Assembly: GCA_964565925.1 (NCBI GenBank)
Contig: CAZMGV010000003.1
Span: 235,887-299,886, forward strand
Source of the DNA: CAZMGV01 sp964565925
GTDB lineage: Bacteria; JAGRBM01; JAHCIT01
Direction: 5' to 3'
DNA: 64,000 bases
The notes below the pieces were generated by a model that searched no databases, was not told the origin of the DNA, and saw only the letters and a list, made by a program, of their open reading frames with translations. Positions 17,169 through 28,141 of this stretch are shown piece after piece (the stretch's first letter is position 1; every line of letters starts with the position of its first letter). The translations under genes and the position numbers were made by a program.

Positions 17169-19024
17169 GAGCAACGCTCCGTCATAAACTCCCCGTCCTT
17201 CTGCTGGCCGCCTCGGTATGGCTCGGCGTTCCCCGGACAGCTTCGGCTCAGAAGCTCTCCGGAGACGCGTCGATCACGAAGCCCGCCGCTTCGGGACACG
17301 GGATGCTCGAACTGCCCGGCCCCTCCCCTCTGGAGCCCTGGGAATTCAACGGCTCGCTTTTTTTCAACTACGCGAACAAGCCCTCGACCGAATTCGAGAA
17401 CGCGAGCCACACGGTGAAAACCCGCGTGCTCGACAGTATCTCCTCCCTTCACTTCGGCATGGCCATGGGAATGCCCTACGGGCTGACGGCGGAAATCACC
17501 GCGCCCTACCATGTATCGGCCAAGGGGAAGGATCTCTCGGGTGCGCCGCAGTCCGGAGGCACGCTGGGGGACACCCGCCTGGCGGTCAGCTGGGCCGCAC
17601 AGCCCCCCGGCGAATACGAATGGCCGGTGACGCTGCGGGTGGTGACGGGACTGCCCACCGGCGACGACAAGCGGCTGCTGGGCGAAAAACTCTTCTACGT
17701 CGAACCGCAGGTGATCTTCGGACAGAAAATGCAGTCGGTCTGGTGGACCGGCCAGGCGGGCCTGCGGTTCCGCAAGGCCAACGACATCGGCTCGTACAAA
17801 AACAGCCAGCAGCTGACGTGGGGCGTCGGGGCGTTTACGCCGATCTACAAGATTCCGGTCGATATCGGCGCCGAGTGGACCGGGGCGGCCAACCTTTCGG
17901 GCACGACCGGCGCAACCGGCATCACGAGCGTCTTCCACGGCGAACTGATCTTCTGGCCGAGACTCTCCACCTCGGTCATCGCCTATGCGGGCGGCGATCC
18001 GGGCCTCAAGGGTTTCGGCGCCCCGCTCGTCGAGTTCGGCCTGGGCGTGCGCTGGACGTCGGCGACCCGGTGGCGCGATTCGGACGAGGACGGCGCCGAC
18101 GACTACCGCGACCAGTGCCCCACGGCCGCCGAAGACCGGGACGGGTTCCAGGACGAGGACGGGTGCCCGGAGCCCGACAACGACAACGACGGCGTCCTCG
18201 ACGTCAAGGACAAGTGCTCGACCGACATGGAAGACAAGGACGGGTTCCAGGACGACGACGGCTGTCCCGATCCCGACAACGACAGCGACGGCCTTCTGGA
18301 CAAGGACGACCAGTGCCCGATGGACGCCGAGGATTTCGACGGCTTCCAGGACCAGGACGGCTGTCCCGATCCCGACAACGACAAGGACGCCCTGCTGGAC
18401 GAGGACGACCGCTGCCCGAACGAGGCCGAGGACCGGGACGGATTCGAGGACCAGGACGGCTGCCCGGATCCCGACAACGACAAGGACGGAGTCCTCGACA
18501 CGGACGACCTGTGCCCGTCGCAGCCCGAGGATTTCAACGGCTACGAGGACAAGGACGGCTGTCCGGAAGGCGGACGGCACTACGTTCCGCCGCCACCGCC
18601 TCCGCCGCCCAAGCCGCTCAACCTGTTCGACACGGGCGAGGAACCGGCCAAGGGCCCGTCGGGTCCGAAGGCCGAATTCGGCACGAAGCTCATCGAGTCG
18701 CCGTACCAGTTCGCCCAGGGATCGGCCGAACTCAATACGGGCCTCAAGCAGCTGCTTGAAGACGTGGTCTACACGCTGAAAGCGAGCCCTGAACTGGTGC
18801 TGATCGTGGAAGTCTACGCCGACCCGCAGACGCCGGTGAAGGACCGCGAGACGCTGGTGAAGAAGCGCCGCGACATCGTCAAGGACCAGATCATCGTGGA
18901 ACGCGGTGTCGACCCGGCGCGCGTGAACGTGGTGGAAGTGCCGCAGCCGCAGCTCAAGGGCGACTCGAAGTCCGGCGCCGTGCGCAACATCCAGGTCTAT
19001 CTCAGCCTGACGAAACCGAAATAA
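17165..19024 (+). CDS. Outer-membrane protein with TSP3 repeats and OmpA-like domain
   Basis: A 619-residue protein starting at TTG, overlapping the previous stop as TTGA. The signal peptide is LPVLLLAASVWLGVPRTASA. Residues about 30-300 look like an outer-membrane beta-barrel, with alternating aromatic strands and LGVRWTSATRW at the end. Five TSP3 repeats follow (D-x-D-G-x-x-D-x-x-D-x-C-P ... E-D-x-D-G-F-x-D-x-D-G-C-P), each with paired Cys. Next come a Pro run (eight) and a C-terminal OmpA-like domain. In that domain the peptidoglycan-binding Asp (VEVYAD, normally GHTD) and Arg (KKRRDIVKD) are both present, although the GHTD motif is changed. It probably links outer membrane and cell wall, with the TSP3 part as a calcium-stabilised stalk. 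Confidence 0.85.
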   Translation: MRATLRHKLPVLLLAASVWLGVPRTASAQKLSGDASITKPAASGHGMLELPGPSPLEPWEFNGSLFFNYANKPSTEFENASHTVKTRVLDSISSLHFGMAMGMPYGLTAEITAPYHVSAKGKDLSGAPQSGGTLGDTRLAVSWAAQPPGEYEWPVTLRVVTGLPTGDDKRLLGEKLFYVEPQVIFGQKMQSVWWTGQAGLRFRKANDIGSYKNSQQLTWGVGAFTPIYKIPVDIGAEWTGAANLSGTTGATGITSVFHGELIFWPRLSTSVIAYAGGDPGLKGFGAPLVEFGLGVRWTSATRWRDSDEDGADDYRDQCPTAAEDRDGFQDEDGCPEPDNDNDGVLDVKDKCSTDMEDKDGFQDDDGCPDPDNDSDGLLDKDDQCPMDAEDFDGFQDQDGCPDPDNDKDALLDEDDRCPNEAEDRDGFEDQDGCPDPDNDKDGVLDTDDLCPSQPEDFNGYEDKDGCPEGGRHYVPPPPPPPPKPLNLFDTGEEPAKGPSGPKAEFGTKLIESPYQFAQGSAELNTGLKQLLEDVVYTLKASPELVLIVEVYADPQTPVKDRETLVKKRRDIVKDQIIVERGVDPARVNVVEVPQPQLKGDSKSGAVRNIQVYLSLTKPK

Positions 19025-19051
19025 CGGTATTTTCCGGTCAGGCGGCTGCGG

Positions 19052-21463
19052 CTAGCCGCGCAGCACGACTTCGGTCACGCCGAAGCCGCCCGCTTTGGGC
19101 GTCGCCGTCTCGAACCGCGCCACATAGGGTGACTTGCTCAGATATGCCCGGACGGCCTTCTGGAGCCGCCCGCTGCCCAACCCGTGAATGATGCGGACCC
19201 GGTCGACGTTCTGCGCCATGGCGGTGTCGAGGAACTTCTCGACTTCCTTGAGCGCATCGTCCTCGCGCATGCCGTGGAGATCCAGTTCGATGTCGTCCAG
19301 CCGGGATTCCATCTTCGCGCCGAGCGGAATATAGGTCTTGCGGTCGCGGACGGGAGGCGGCGCCTTGGCCGCCACGAGGCGGTCCAGGGTCGTCTGCGTG
19401 CGTTGGCCCATGAACTCCACCCAGACGCGGCCCTTGGAGTCCGGCGCGCTGTCGATCTTTCCGGCCGTGTCCGAACCGCGTAGCCGGACCGCGGTCCCCG
19501 GCACGGCGGCTTCAGGACTGAGCGGCGGTTCGGCGTCCCGCTTCAGTTCGATCTGCTGGGCCTTCTCCACCATGACGCCGGCGCGGTTGATGGCCGATTC
19601 GGCGCGCTTGACCACTTCCGTCCCGGCGGGTTTGCCGGGACCGGCCTTCTCTTCCGCCTGTTTGCGAAGCAGCTTCACCAGACCGCGCAGTTCGGCCACC
19701 TCGTCGCGCAGTTTCGCGGCGTCGGAGGTCAGGCGGCGGCCCTCCTGGGTCTTGAGCTTCTCGATCTCGGCTCTCAGTTCGCGCTCGGTCTTTTCGAGGT
19801 CCTTGCGCTCGTCGATCAGCGAGTTGCGCTCCAGTTCCAGCGTCTGGTTGCGCTGTTCCAGTTCCTCGATCAGGCGCGCCACCTCGCGGCCCGCCTCCGA
19901 CATGAGCGCCCGGGCGCGTTCGATGAGCGACGGCGCGAAGCCCAGCCGGCCGGCGACCTCGATCGCCCGCGAATGGCCCGGCGTGCCCAGCCGGATCCGG
20001 TAGGTCGGCCGGAACGTCACCGGGTCGAACTCCATGCCGACCACGAGACGTTTACCGCCGTCCGACGGCAGCAGTTTCAGCTCTTCGTAGTGCGTCGACA
20101 CCACGGCGAGAATCCCGCGCGACGCCATCTCGTCCAGCACGGCGCGGCCAAGGGCGGCGCCCTCGGCCGGGTCGGTTCCGCTCATCAGTTCATCGAGAAT
20201 GGCGATCGAACCGGGTTTCGCCTCTTCGAGTATGCGTCGGATCTGGAACAGATGACCGGAGAAAGTCGACAGCGCGCCCGAGAGGTTCTGGCTGTCGCCG
20301 ATATCCGCATAGACGGCCGGGACGTACGGCAGGCGCGTGCCTTCGGCGGCCGGCACCGGCACGCCCGCCCGCACCAGCAGGCAGGCCAGCCCCAGCGACT
20401 TGAGCAGCACGGTTTTGCCGCCCGTGTTGGGGCCGCTCACGATCACGCTCTGGCAGCCCACGGCGATTTCCAGATCGTTCGCCACGCAGGCGGCGCCCTG
20501 CTCTTTAAGCAGCGGGTGGACGAGCGCCTTCAGCCGGTAGGAGAAATCCCCCTCCGGGGCGAGTTCCGGCACGATGCCGCCGGTCTTGCGGGCGAACCGC
20601 ACGCGGGCGATGACGAGATCGGCTTCCGTGAGAATCCCGGCGTTCGACCGGATACGGGGCGCGTCGGCGGCGGCCAGTTCCGACAGCTCGCGGCGGATCC
20701 GGAGGTCCTCGCGGGCCAGCTCGGCAATAGCGGTTTTCAGCTTGTTGTTGGCCTCGATCACTTCATCGGGTTCGATGAAAACGGTCGCGCCGGTGTTGGA
20801 GGTGTCATGGACGATACCCTTGATCTGGGCCTGTGCGCCCGCTTTCAGCGGCACGACGAACCGGTTTTCCCGGATCGTGAAAAAGTCGTCCTGGAGGAAC
20901 GGCGTGAACTTCTCCGACTTGAGAATCTCCTGCAGGCGGCCCCGGATTCCCTGCGAACGCTTGCCCACTTCGTCGCGCAGGCGCGCCAGTTCGGGCGACG
21001 CGCTGTCTTTCAGCTCGCCGTCACGGTCGACCGAGACGTCCAGTATGTCGTGGAGCGAATCGAGCGGATTCAGCACATGGTACCAGGGCCTGAGCGCCGG
21101 ACGGCCCTCCGCGTAGTGGCCGAGCACCCGGTAAAAACTGCGAGCGGCGCCGATCAGGCTGGCGACGTCCCTCAGTTCCGTCCCTTCGAGCACGGCGCCC
21201 CGCTCCACCCGGGCGAGCACCGGTTCCGGGTCGGTCACATCCGCAAGACCGGGCCAGGCCCCCAGTCTGTCCACTTCGGCCGCCTGCAGAACCAGCTGAT
21301 AAAGTCTCTCCACTTCGGGACGGGGGAGATCCGGTTCGAGGCCGTTCATTAACGCCGACGCCGGTGCGCTCTGGCACTGACCCGCCAGAAGCGACTTCAC
21401 GGCCGCCCATTCGAGGCGTTCCAGGGAGAAGGTTTCGGCTGCGCTAAGTGGACTGATTTTCAC
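19052..21463 (-). CDS. mutS2: MutS2-family ATPase/endonuclease
   Basis: An 803-residue protein of normal MutS2 length. The ABC-type Walker A, VIVSGPNTGGKTVLLKS, lies near residue 345, then DIGDSQNLSGALSTFSGH and the Walker B region IAILDELMSGTDP, followed by a long coiled coil (about 515-620). The C-terminal Smr nuclease domain (about 725-803) contains LDLHGMREDDAL and RIIHGLGSGRLQ. MutS2 lacks the mismatch-recognition domain of MutS; characterised members suppress recombination or rescue collided ribosomes. Here that is only a family expectation. GTG start. It is convergent with the OmpA-like gene, with 27 bases between stops. Confidence 0.95.
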   Translation of the reverse strand: MKISPLSAAETFSLERLEWAAVKSLLAGQCQSAPASALMNGLEPDLPRPEVERLYQLVLQAAEVDRLGAWPGLADVTDPEPVLARVERGAVLEGTELRDVASLIGAARSFYRVLGHYAEGRPALRPWYHVLNPLDSLHDILDVSVDRDGELKDSASPELARLRDEVGKRSQGIRGRLQEILKSEKFTPFLQDDFFTIRENRFVVPLKAGAQAQIKGIVHDTSNTGATVFIEPDEVIEANNKLKTAIAELAREDLRIRRELSELAAADAPRIRSNAGILTEADLVIARVRFARKTGGIVPELAPEGDFSYRLKALVHPLLKEQGAACVANDLEIAVGCQSVIVSGPNTGGKTVLLKSLGLACLLVRAGVPVPAAEGTRLPYVPAVYADIGDSQNLSGALSTFSGHLFQIRRILEEAKPGSIAILDELMSGTDPAEGAALGRAVLDEMASRGILAVVSTHYEELKLLPSDGGKRLVVGMEFDPVTFRPTYRIRLGTPGHSRAIEVAGRLGFAPSLIERARALMSEAGREVARLIEELEQRNQTLELERNSLIDERKDLEKTERELRAEIEKLKTQEGRRLTSDAAKLRDEVAELRGLVKLLRKQAEEKAGPGKPAGTEVVKRAESAINRAGVMVEKAQQIELKRDAEPPLSPEAAVPGTAVRLRGSDTAGKIDSAPDSKGRVWVEFMGQRTQTTLDRLVAAKAPPPVRDRKTYIPLGAKMESRLDDIELDLHGMREDDALKEVEKFLDTAMAQNVDRVRIIHGLGSGRLQKAVRAYLSKSPYVARFETATPKAGGFGVTEVVLRG

Positions 21464-21541
21464 GATTAAAACCGGTATAAGTTGTTGAATTAAAAAGGAG
21501 TTACGGGAATATGGTTAATCGTCAATCAGCCCGAAAACCAG

Positions 21542-21571
21542 TTGACCACTAGCCCCTACTGCAGTCACAAT
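21542..21571 (+). promoter_or_regulatory. Possible promoter upstream of the lytic transglycosylase gene
   Basis: The 234-base divergent gap between mutS2 and the LysM gene contains TTGACC (21542-21547), 18 bases, then CACAAT (21566-21571). This is a moderate match to a sigma-70 promoter. The remaining gap (to 21697) would form a leader of about 120 bases, with a good GGAG-type ribosome binding site before the GTG start. Confidence 0.3.
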
Positions 21572-21697
21572 GCCCTATCAAATGCCCGGTCGGGGAGCCC
21601 CAGGTTGTACCCCGCAGATCGTGGCTCGTAATACCCCGGGCTTTTCAGTCCGGAATTCGTAGGTGAAGGCATTACATCCGGAGGTCCGAGGAGATTC

Positions 21698-24199
21698 GTG
21701 AACTGGCGAACCAATAGCTTCTATTTCCTGTTCGCAGCTGTGCTCGCGGGCCTGACGGCCTGCGCGAAGGCGCTTCCCCCTCCGACGGTATCCGAATCCG
21801 CCGGAGCGGCCGGTCCATCGGCTTCCGCCTTTGAAACAGCCGCCGCCGATCACGACACTCCGCTCGCCCCGGCGGAGGTGACCGACGCGCCGGTGGTGCC
21901 GGTTCCGGACGATGCCCCCGCCGCCGACGCCAAGACGGCGCAGATCGAGGCCGATCCGCTGGAAACCTTCCTCGAGGAAGGCCTGGAAAACGTCGACGAG
22001 GTCCCCGAAGACACCTCCGATCTCGAGGAAGAAGGTCCGGCGACTGCCGAGCGCCCGGGCGTGGAACTTCCCGACAACGGTTTCTTCTCGAAGAACGACA
22101 CCGAGCTGTCCAGAAAACTGGGCGGCCTGACGGTATTCCGCGGTTACCCCACGGACCAGAAAACCCCGCGCAACTTCGTTCCGATTGTCTACAACGCGGC
22201 GGTCGAGAAATGGATCGGCTATTTCACGAGCTCCAAGGGTTCGCCCTACATGGAACGCTGGCTGGCCCGCGAAAAACGCTACGGCCCGCTGCTCCGGAGC
22301 ATCCTGAAAGAGCACGGGCTGCCCGAAGAGATCGTTTACCTCGCCATGATCGAGAGCGGCTTCAACGTGCGGGCCTATTCGACCGCGCGCGCCGTCGGCC
22401 TGTGGCAGTTCATCGCCGGCACCGGCAAGCGTTACGACATGCAGATCAACTGGTGGGTGGACGAGCGCCGCGATCCGGTGCGTGCCACGCATGCGGCCGC
22501 CGAATACCTCGACGACCTCTACACCGAGTTCGAGAGCTGGCACCTGGCGTTCGCGGGATACAATGCCGGCGAAGGCAAGGTCCGCAAGGTGAAGCGCCGC
22601 TCCGGGGCCGACAGCTTCTGGGAGATGCGCACGATCCGCAGCAAGCGGCAGGGCCTGTTCCCCGAGACGCGCGAATACGTCCCGAAATACATGGCCGCCG
22701 CGATTATCGCGCAGGCGCCCGAGAAGTTCGGCTTCAAGCACCTGCCGGTGGCCGAGCCGCTCGAGTTCGACAACGTGACCGTGCCCGGCGGGACCAGCCT
22801 GTATCTGGTCGCCACGGCCGCCGAGTGCGACTACGACGACGTCAAGAAACTGAACCCGCACCTGCTGCGCTGGTTCGTTCCGCCCAACGAGAAGAGCTAC
22901 GAGATCCACGTCCCCAAGGGGAAGGGGCCGAGCTTCATCGCCAAGTTCGACGAACTGTCCCAGACCGAGGGACTGGACGACTTCAAGCACTACAAGTGGG
23001 AAAAGGGCGACACGCTGCTCGCCGTCTCCTACCGCTACGACACGGACCCCGACGCCGTGGCGATGATGAACAACGGCCGCAAGGAGTTCCGCCCCGGCGA
23101 AGAGATGGTGCTGCCCGTGCCGCGCGCCGTGGAACCGCTGGAGCTGCCGAAAAACTGGAAGCTCGCCCACCGGCTGCTCAAGCGCCACGATGCCGTGGAG
23201 CCCCACTACGCGCTGGAATCCGGCCACGTGGTCACGGGCCGCGATTCGCTGAAGTCGATCGCCCGCGAATACGGCGTGACGACCAACGCGCTCAAGCTCT
23301 GGAACCGCCTCGACAAGCGCAACCGCATCCGCCAGGGCGACGTACTGACGGTCTACAAGGCTTCGGGCGACGCCAGGGCGGTCGCGCTGGCCTCCACGTC
23401 GGAAGGCGCGGAGTTTATCTCCTACCCGGACGACGACAACGAACCGGTGAACCCGCTGAAAGGCCTTACCGGCGAGGAGATCCGCTACCGCGGACACGGC
23501 ACGGGCGGCAGCCCGGTGGAATATATCCCCAGCGGCTCGGGCACCTACCGGGTGCAGAGCGGCGAAACGGCCAGCGAGATCGCCCGCGGATCGGGCATTT
23601 CGCTCTCGGCGCTCAAGGAACTCAATCCGAATACCAACCTGAGCCGTATCCATGTGGGTCAGGTGCTCCGTGTCGCCGTGGCGAGCGCCCCGGCCAGCGG
23701 GAAGGACTCTGGCAAGGCTTCCGGCAAAAAGAGCGGCGCCATTGAGAAGAAATCCGCTGCACGCGAAACCGCTTCGGACGAAACTCCCCGCACGCACATG
23801 GTCCGCCGCGGCGAGAACGCCACGGTCATTGCACGCCGCTACGACCTGACGATGGACGATCTGCGCGGCCTCAATCCCGGCAAGAAGCTGGACCGCCTGC
23901 GCGTGGGCGACCGCATCCTCCTGCGGGACGCCGCCCCGGCAAAAGCCACCGCCAAATCATCTGAAAAACCGGCCAGGGCGGCCGTGAAGCCCGCAGCCAA
24001 AGTCGCCGCAAAAACGGCCGACCCGGATTCCGTCTCCGACCGCCGCCACAAGGTCCGCAAGGGCGAGAACGCCACGACCATCGCCCGCAAATACGGCGTC
24101 TCGGTGAGCGAGCTGCGCAAGTGGAACCCCGACGTCAACCTGAACCGGGTGAAAGCCGGCCAGACGCTGGTGATCCGCGAAAGCGACCGGAAATCCTGA
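21698..24199 (+). CDS. MltD-like lipoprotein lytic transglycosylase with LysM domains
   Basis: An 833-residue envelope enzyme that cleaves peptidoglycan glycan strands. The signal peptide ends in a lipobox (GLTAC, Cys22). An acidic, Ala/Pro-rich linker leads to an SLT domain (about 185-310) with catalytic Glu219 in YLAMIESGFN, then GLWQFIAGTGKRY and FAGYNAGEGKV. The C-terminal half holds several LysM-type modules: complete copies read YRVQSGETASEIARGSGI, HMVRRGENATVIARRYDL and HKVRKGENATTIARKYGV, with more degenerate ones near 430 and 500. Lys/Ala-rich linkers separate the last ones. GTG start with GAGGAG just upstream. E. coli MltD has only two LysM domains, so this is an enlarged version. 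Confidence 0.92.
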   Translation: MNWRTNSFYFLFAAVLAGLTACAKALPPPTVSESAGAAGPSASAFETAAADHDTPLAPAEVTDAPVVPVPDDAPAADAKTAQIEADPLETFLEEGLENVDEVPEDTSDLEEEGPATAERPGVELPDNGFFSKNDTELSRKLGGLTVFRGYPTDQKTPRNFVPIVYNAAVEKWIGYFTSSKGSPYMERWLAREKRYGPLLRSILKEHGLPEEIVYLAMIESGFNVRAYSTARAVGLWQFIAGTGKRYDMQINWWVDERRDPVRATHAAAEYLDDLYTEFESWHLAFAGYNAGEGKVRKVKRRSGADSFWEMRTIRSKRQGLFPETREYVPKYMAAAIIAQAPEKFGFKHLPVAEPLEFDNVTVPGGTSLYLVATAAECDYDDVKKLNPHLLRWFVPPNEKSYEIHVPKGKGPSFIAKFDELSQTEGLDDFKHYKWEKGDTLLAVSYRYDTDPDAVAMMNNGRKEFRPGEEMVLPVPRAVEPLELPKNWKLAHRLLKRHDAVEPHYALESGHVVTGRDSLKSIAREYGVTTNALKLWNRLDKRNRIRQGDVLTVYKASGDARAVALASTSEGAEFISYPDDDNEPVNPLKGLTGEEIRYRGHGTGGSPVEYIPSGSGTYRVQSGETASEIARGSGISLSALKELNPNTNLSRIHVGQVLRVAVASAPASGKDSGKASGKKSGAIEKKSAARETASDETPRTHMVRRGENATVIARRYDLTMDDLRGLNPGKKLDRLRVGDRILLRDAAPAKATAKSSEKPARAAVKPAAKVAAKTADPDSVSDRRHKVRKGENATTIARKYGVSVSELRKWNPDVNLNRVKAGQTLVIRESDRKS

Positions 24200-24236
24200 A
24201 CGCGAACCCGGCCTGATCCCCGGGCGCACGAACCCC

Positions 24237-24893
24237 ATGCCTGCCGCGCTCGTTATCTGCGGAGCCTCCAACAGCGGCAAAACCACGCTGATCGAGGAAC
24301 TCCTGCGGCAGCTCGCCGCCAAAGGGCTGCGCGTCGGTACCGTCAAGGCCGATGGCCACGGCAAGGCCGAGAAAGCCGTCGACGGCAAGGACACCACCCG
24401 CCACGTCAGGGCCGGTGCCCGGCGCAGCGTGCTGGTCTCGCCGGGACTCGCCTCCACCTACGAACAGCCGACGCTCCAGCACGTCCACGCGGTCGAAGAG
24501 AGGTTCGCCGACTGCGATTTCGTGCTGCTCGAAGGGTTCAAGGAGTCCCGGCTGCCCAAGATCGAGGTCGTGCGCCGCGAACGCGGCACCGAGCCGCTGA
24601 TCAGCAGGAAGGAACTTCTGGGCGTCTACGGCGACGTACCGGTCGAGGGGCTTCGCCACTTCCCGACGGTCGAATCACTCGCCACGTTCATCATGACTGA
24701 ATTAATGACCGCCGAAGACCGGATGCCAGCGGTCGCGCTCCGGGTGAACGGAAAGCGGATACCGCTCAAAGCGCACCTTCAGGAAATACTCGCCGGAGCG
24801 ATCAGCGGGACGGTCGGCTCGCTCAAGGGCTGCGAGGACGGCGACACGATCGAGGTCGTGGTCCGTAAAGGCCGCAAACCCCGGCCGAAATAA
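24237..24893 (+). CDS. mobB: MobB-like GTPase of molybdenum cofactor synthesis
   Basis: A 218-residue P-loop protein. VICGASNSGKTTLIEELL is the Walker A, then GTVKADGHG, KDTTRHVRAGARRSVLVSPG and FVLLEGFKESRLPKIEVVR, all typical of MobB, which assists MobA in attaching nucleotide to molybdopterin. The C-terminal 55 residues (ALRVNGKRIPLKAHLQEIL ... GSLKGCEDGDTIEVVV) form an extra module found in some anaerobe MobB proteins and absent from the E. coli form. It follows the lytic transglycosylase gene by 37 bases on the same strand. No molybdoenzyme gene is nearby. Confidence 0.88.
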   Translation: MPAALVICGASNSGKTTLIEELLRQLAAKGLRVGTVKADGHGKAEKAVDGKDTTRHVRAGARRSVLVSPGLASTYEQPTLQHVHAVEERFADCDFVLLEGFKESRLPKIEVVRRERGTEPLISRKELLGVYGDVPVEGLRHFPTVESLATFIMTELMTAEDRMPAVALRVNGKRIPLKAHLQEILAGAISGTVGSLKGCEDGDTIEVVVRKGRKPRPK

Positions 24894-24896
24894 CCC

Positions 24897-26153
24897 CTAC
24901 AGGAAAATCCAGGTGACGAGCAGGAACGACGGGATCAGCACCGCGCCGCTCCACTTCATGTAGCCGAAGAAGTCCGGCATCCGGACGCCGTGCGCGTCCG
25001 CCACGGCCTTCACCATGAAGTTCGGCCCGTTGCCGATATAACTGTTGGCGCCCATGAAAACGGATCCCAAGGAGATGGCGATCAGGAACGGCTCCGGCAC
25101 ACCCGCCACCAGCTTCGCCCCGGCGAGCGGGATCGTTTTGGCCGTCTCGAAGAACGTCACATAGGTCGGCGCGTTATCCAGGAACGAGCTCAGACTGCCC
25201 GCCGCCCAGAAGAAGGCGGCCGGGGTCTTCAGTCCCAGCCCGGGGCCGTAGACGTGCAGGATCATGATGGCGGGCACCATCGTAATGAAAATGCCGATAA
25301 ACAGGCACGCGACCTCCACGATCGGCCCGATCGAGAAGTTGTTCTCCGTCCGGATCTCGTTCGACGTGGCCACATGCGAAAACGCCGCGCACATGATCAT
25401 CCCTGCCTCCCGGAATCCTTCGGGTAGCACAGCGACGCAGGCGATAATCCCGGCCAGAAACAGCAGGTTCAGCTTTCCGCCGAGCGAAATGGCCGTAATC
25501 TGGGTTTCGTCCATGACGAGCGCGTCCGGCGTTTCGGCCGCATGCATCTTCCGGTCGAGGAAGAAGTATATGGTGAGCAGCAGTACATTCAGGAACAGCC
25601 ACTCCTTCCAGAGCCCCAGCGTCCAGGTGAACGGCACCCCGCGAAGGAACCCGAGGAACAGCGGCGGATCGCCGAGCGGTGTCAGGCAGCCGCCCACGTT
25701 GCTCACGAGAAAGATAAAAAACACGACCGTATGGGCGACGTTGCGGCGCTCGGAATTGGTATTGAGCAGCGGCCGGATGAGCAGCATCGAGGCGCCGGTC
25801 GTGCCGACGAGGTTCGCAATCACGCTGCCGAAGGCGAGAAAGGCTGCGTTGACGGCAGGTGTGGCTTCAATATCGCCCCGAAGCACGATTCCGCCGCTCA
25901 CATAAAAAAGCGACCCGAGCAGAACCATGAACTGGAAATATTCGTTGAGCGTGTGAACCAGATGGCCCGAGTCTCCCCGCAGGAGAAGCAGCACGATAAC
26001 CGGCAGCGACAGGCCGCCCGCCACGATCAGCTTGTTGGAATTCTTCTCCCAGAAGTGGGGTTTCCAGAGGGGAACAATGGCGATCGCCGCCAGAAGCAGC
26101 GCAAAGGGGGCTACCCAGACGAGTCCGGGTGCCGATTCGAGTCCTGATTCCAT
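24897..26153 (-). CDS. CitMHS/NhaD-type sodium:proton antiporter family permease
   Basis: A 418-residue integral membrane protein with about 11-12 hydrophobic segments. Motifs include FGSVIANLVGTTGASMLLIRPLL and VSNVGGCLTPLGDPPLFLGFL, the inverted-repeat hairpin signature of the ion transporter superfamily branch annotated as putative citrate transporter or sodium:proton antiporter. A second hairpin lies at FLDNAPTYVTFFETAK. The real substrate cannot be told from sequence; cation/proton exchange is the usual annotation. ATG at 26153 (MESGLES) is preferred to an upstream start at 26222 that adds a non-hydrophobic Cys/Pro segment. It is convergent with mobB, 3 bases apart. Confidence 0.82.
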   Translation of the reverse strand: MESGLESAPGLVWVAPFALLLAAIAIVPLWKPHFWEKNSNKLIVAGGLSLPVIVLLLLRGDSGHLVHTLNEYFQFMVLLGSLFYVSGGIVLRGDIEATPAVNAAFLAFGSVIANLVGTTGASMLLIRPLLNTNSERRNVAHTVVFFIFLVSNVGGCLTPLGDPPLFLGFLRGVPFTWTLGLWKEWLFLNVLLLTIYFFLDRKMHAAETPDALVMDETQITAISLGGKLNLLFLAGIIACVAVLPEGFREAGMIMCAAFSHVATSNEIRTENNFSIGPIVEVACLFIGIFITMVPAIMILHVYGPGLGLKTPAAFFWAAGSLSSFLDNAPTYVTFFETAKTIPLAGAKLVAGVPEPFLIAISLGSVFMGANSYIGNGPNFMVKAVADAHGVRMPDFFGYMKWSGAVLIPSFLLVTWIFL

Positions 26154-26273
26154 GATGTGGTTGTAGGGTCCTTTCCGTCCGAAGGGCGGGGTGCAAACTA
26201 CATGCCTGTAAACGGGTATCAAGGCTACCCGTCCGGATCTCTCTAACTTCCTGTTTTAGCTGAGGCTTTCGTA

Positions 26274-26289
26274 GTTCAAGGAATTGAAC
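26274..26289. promoter_or_regulatory. GTTCAA-GGAA-TTGAAC dyad, operator candidate
   Basis: A perfect 6-4-6 inverted repeat in the divergent gap between the antiporter gene and the acyl-CoA mutase gene, 109 bases upstream of the mutase ATG. It is suitable for a dimeric regulator. No -35/-10 pair could be placed with confidence. Confidence 0.3.
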
Positions 26290-26397
26290 AAAACGGCTCG
26301 GGAGTTGTGCGGTGTCTGGTTGCCCGTGAATTAGTCACCGCGCTATGTAGTTGGTCAGCCTTGCGGGCGAACCGCACCGGGCCGGGAACCCACATTT

Positions 26398-28086
<1,689 letters not shown>

Positions 28087-28141
28087 AAACCGTAGCCGAT
28101 CCGCTTCCGGCCGTTTAGACTTCCGTCCGCCACAGGCACCT

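Noticed and set aside
13236..17174. 1312-residue open frame on the minus strand across the TSP3 gene
   Set aside because: It mirrors the GAC/GGC-rich repeats of the forward gene. The reverse frame stays open because of codon bias, and its protein is low-complexity Val/Gly/Arg with no motif.
19048..19059. 12-base palindrome GCGGCTAGCCGC at the mutS2 stop as a terminator
   Set aside because: No loop and no T-run; it is a plain GC-rich palindrome.
21578..23797. 739-residue minus-strand frame in the lytic transglycosylase gene
   Set aside because: Shadow frame; the forward gene has a lipobox, SLT motifs and LysM repeats.
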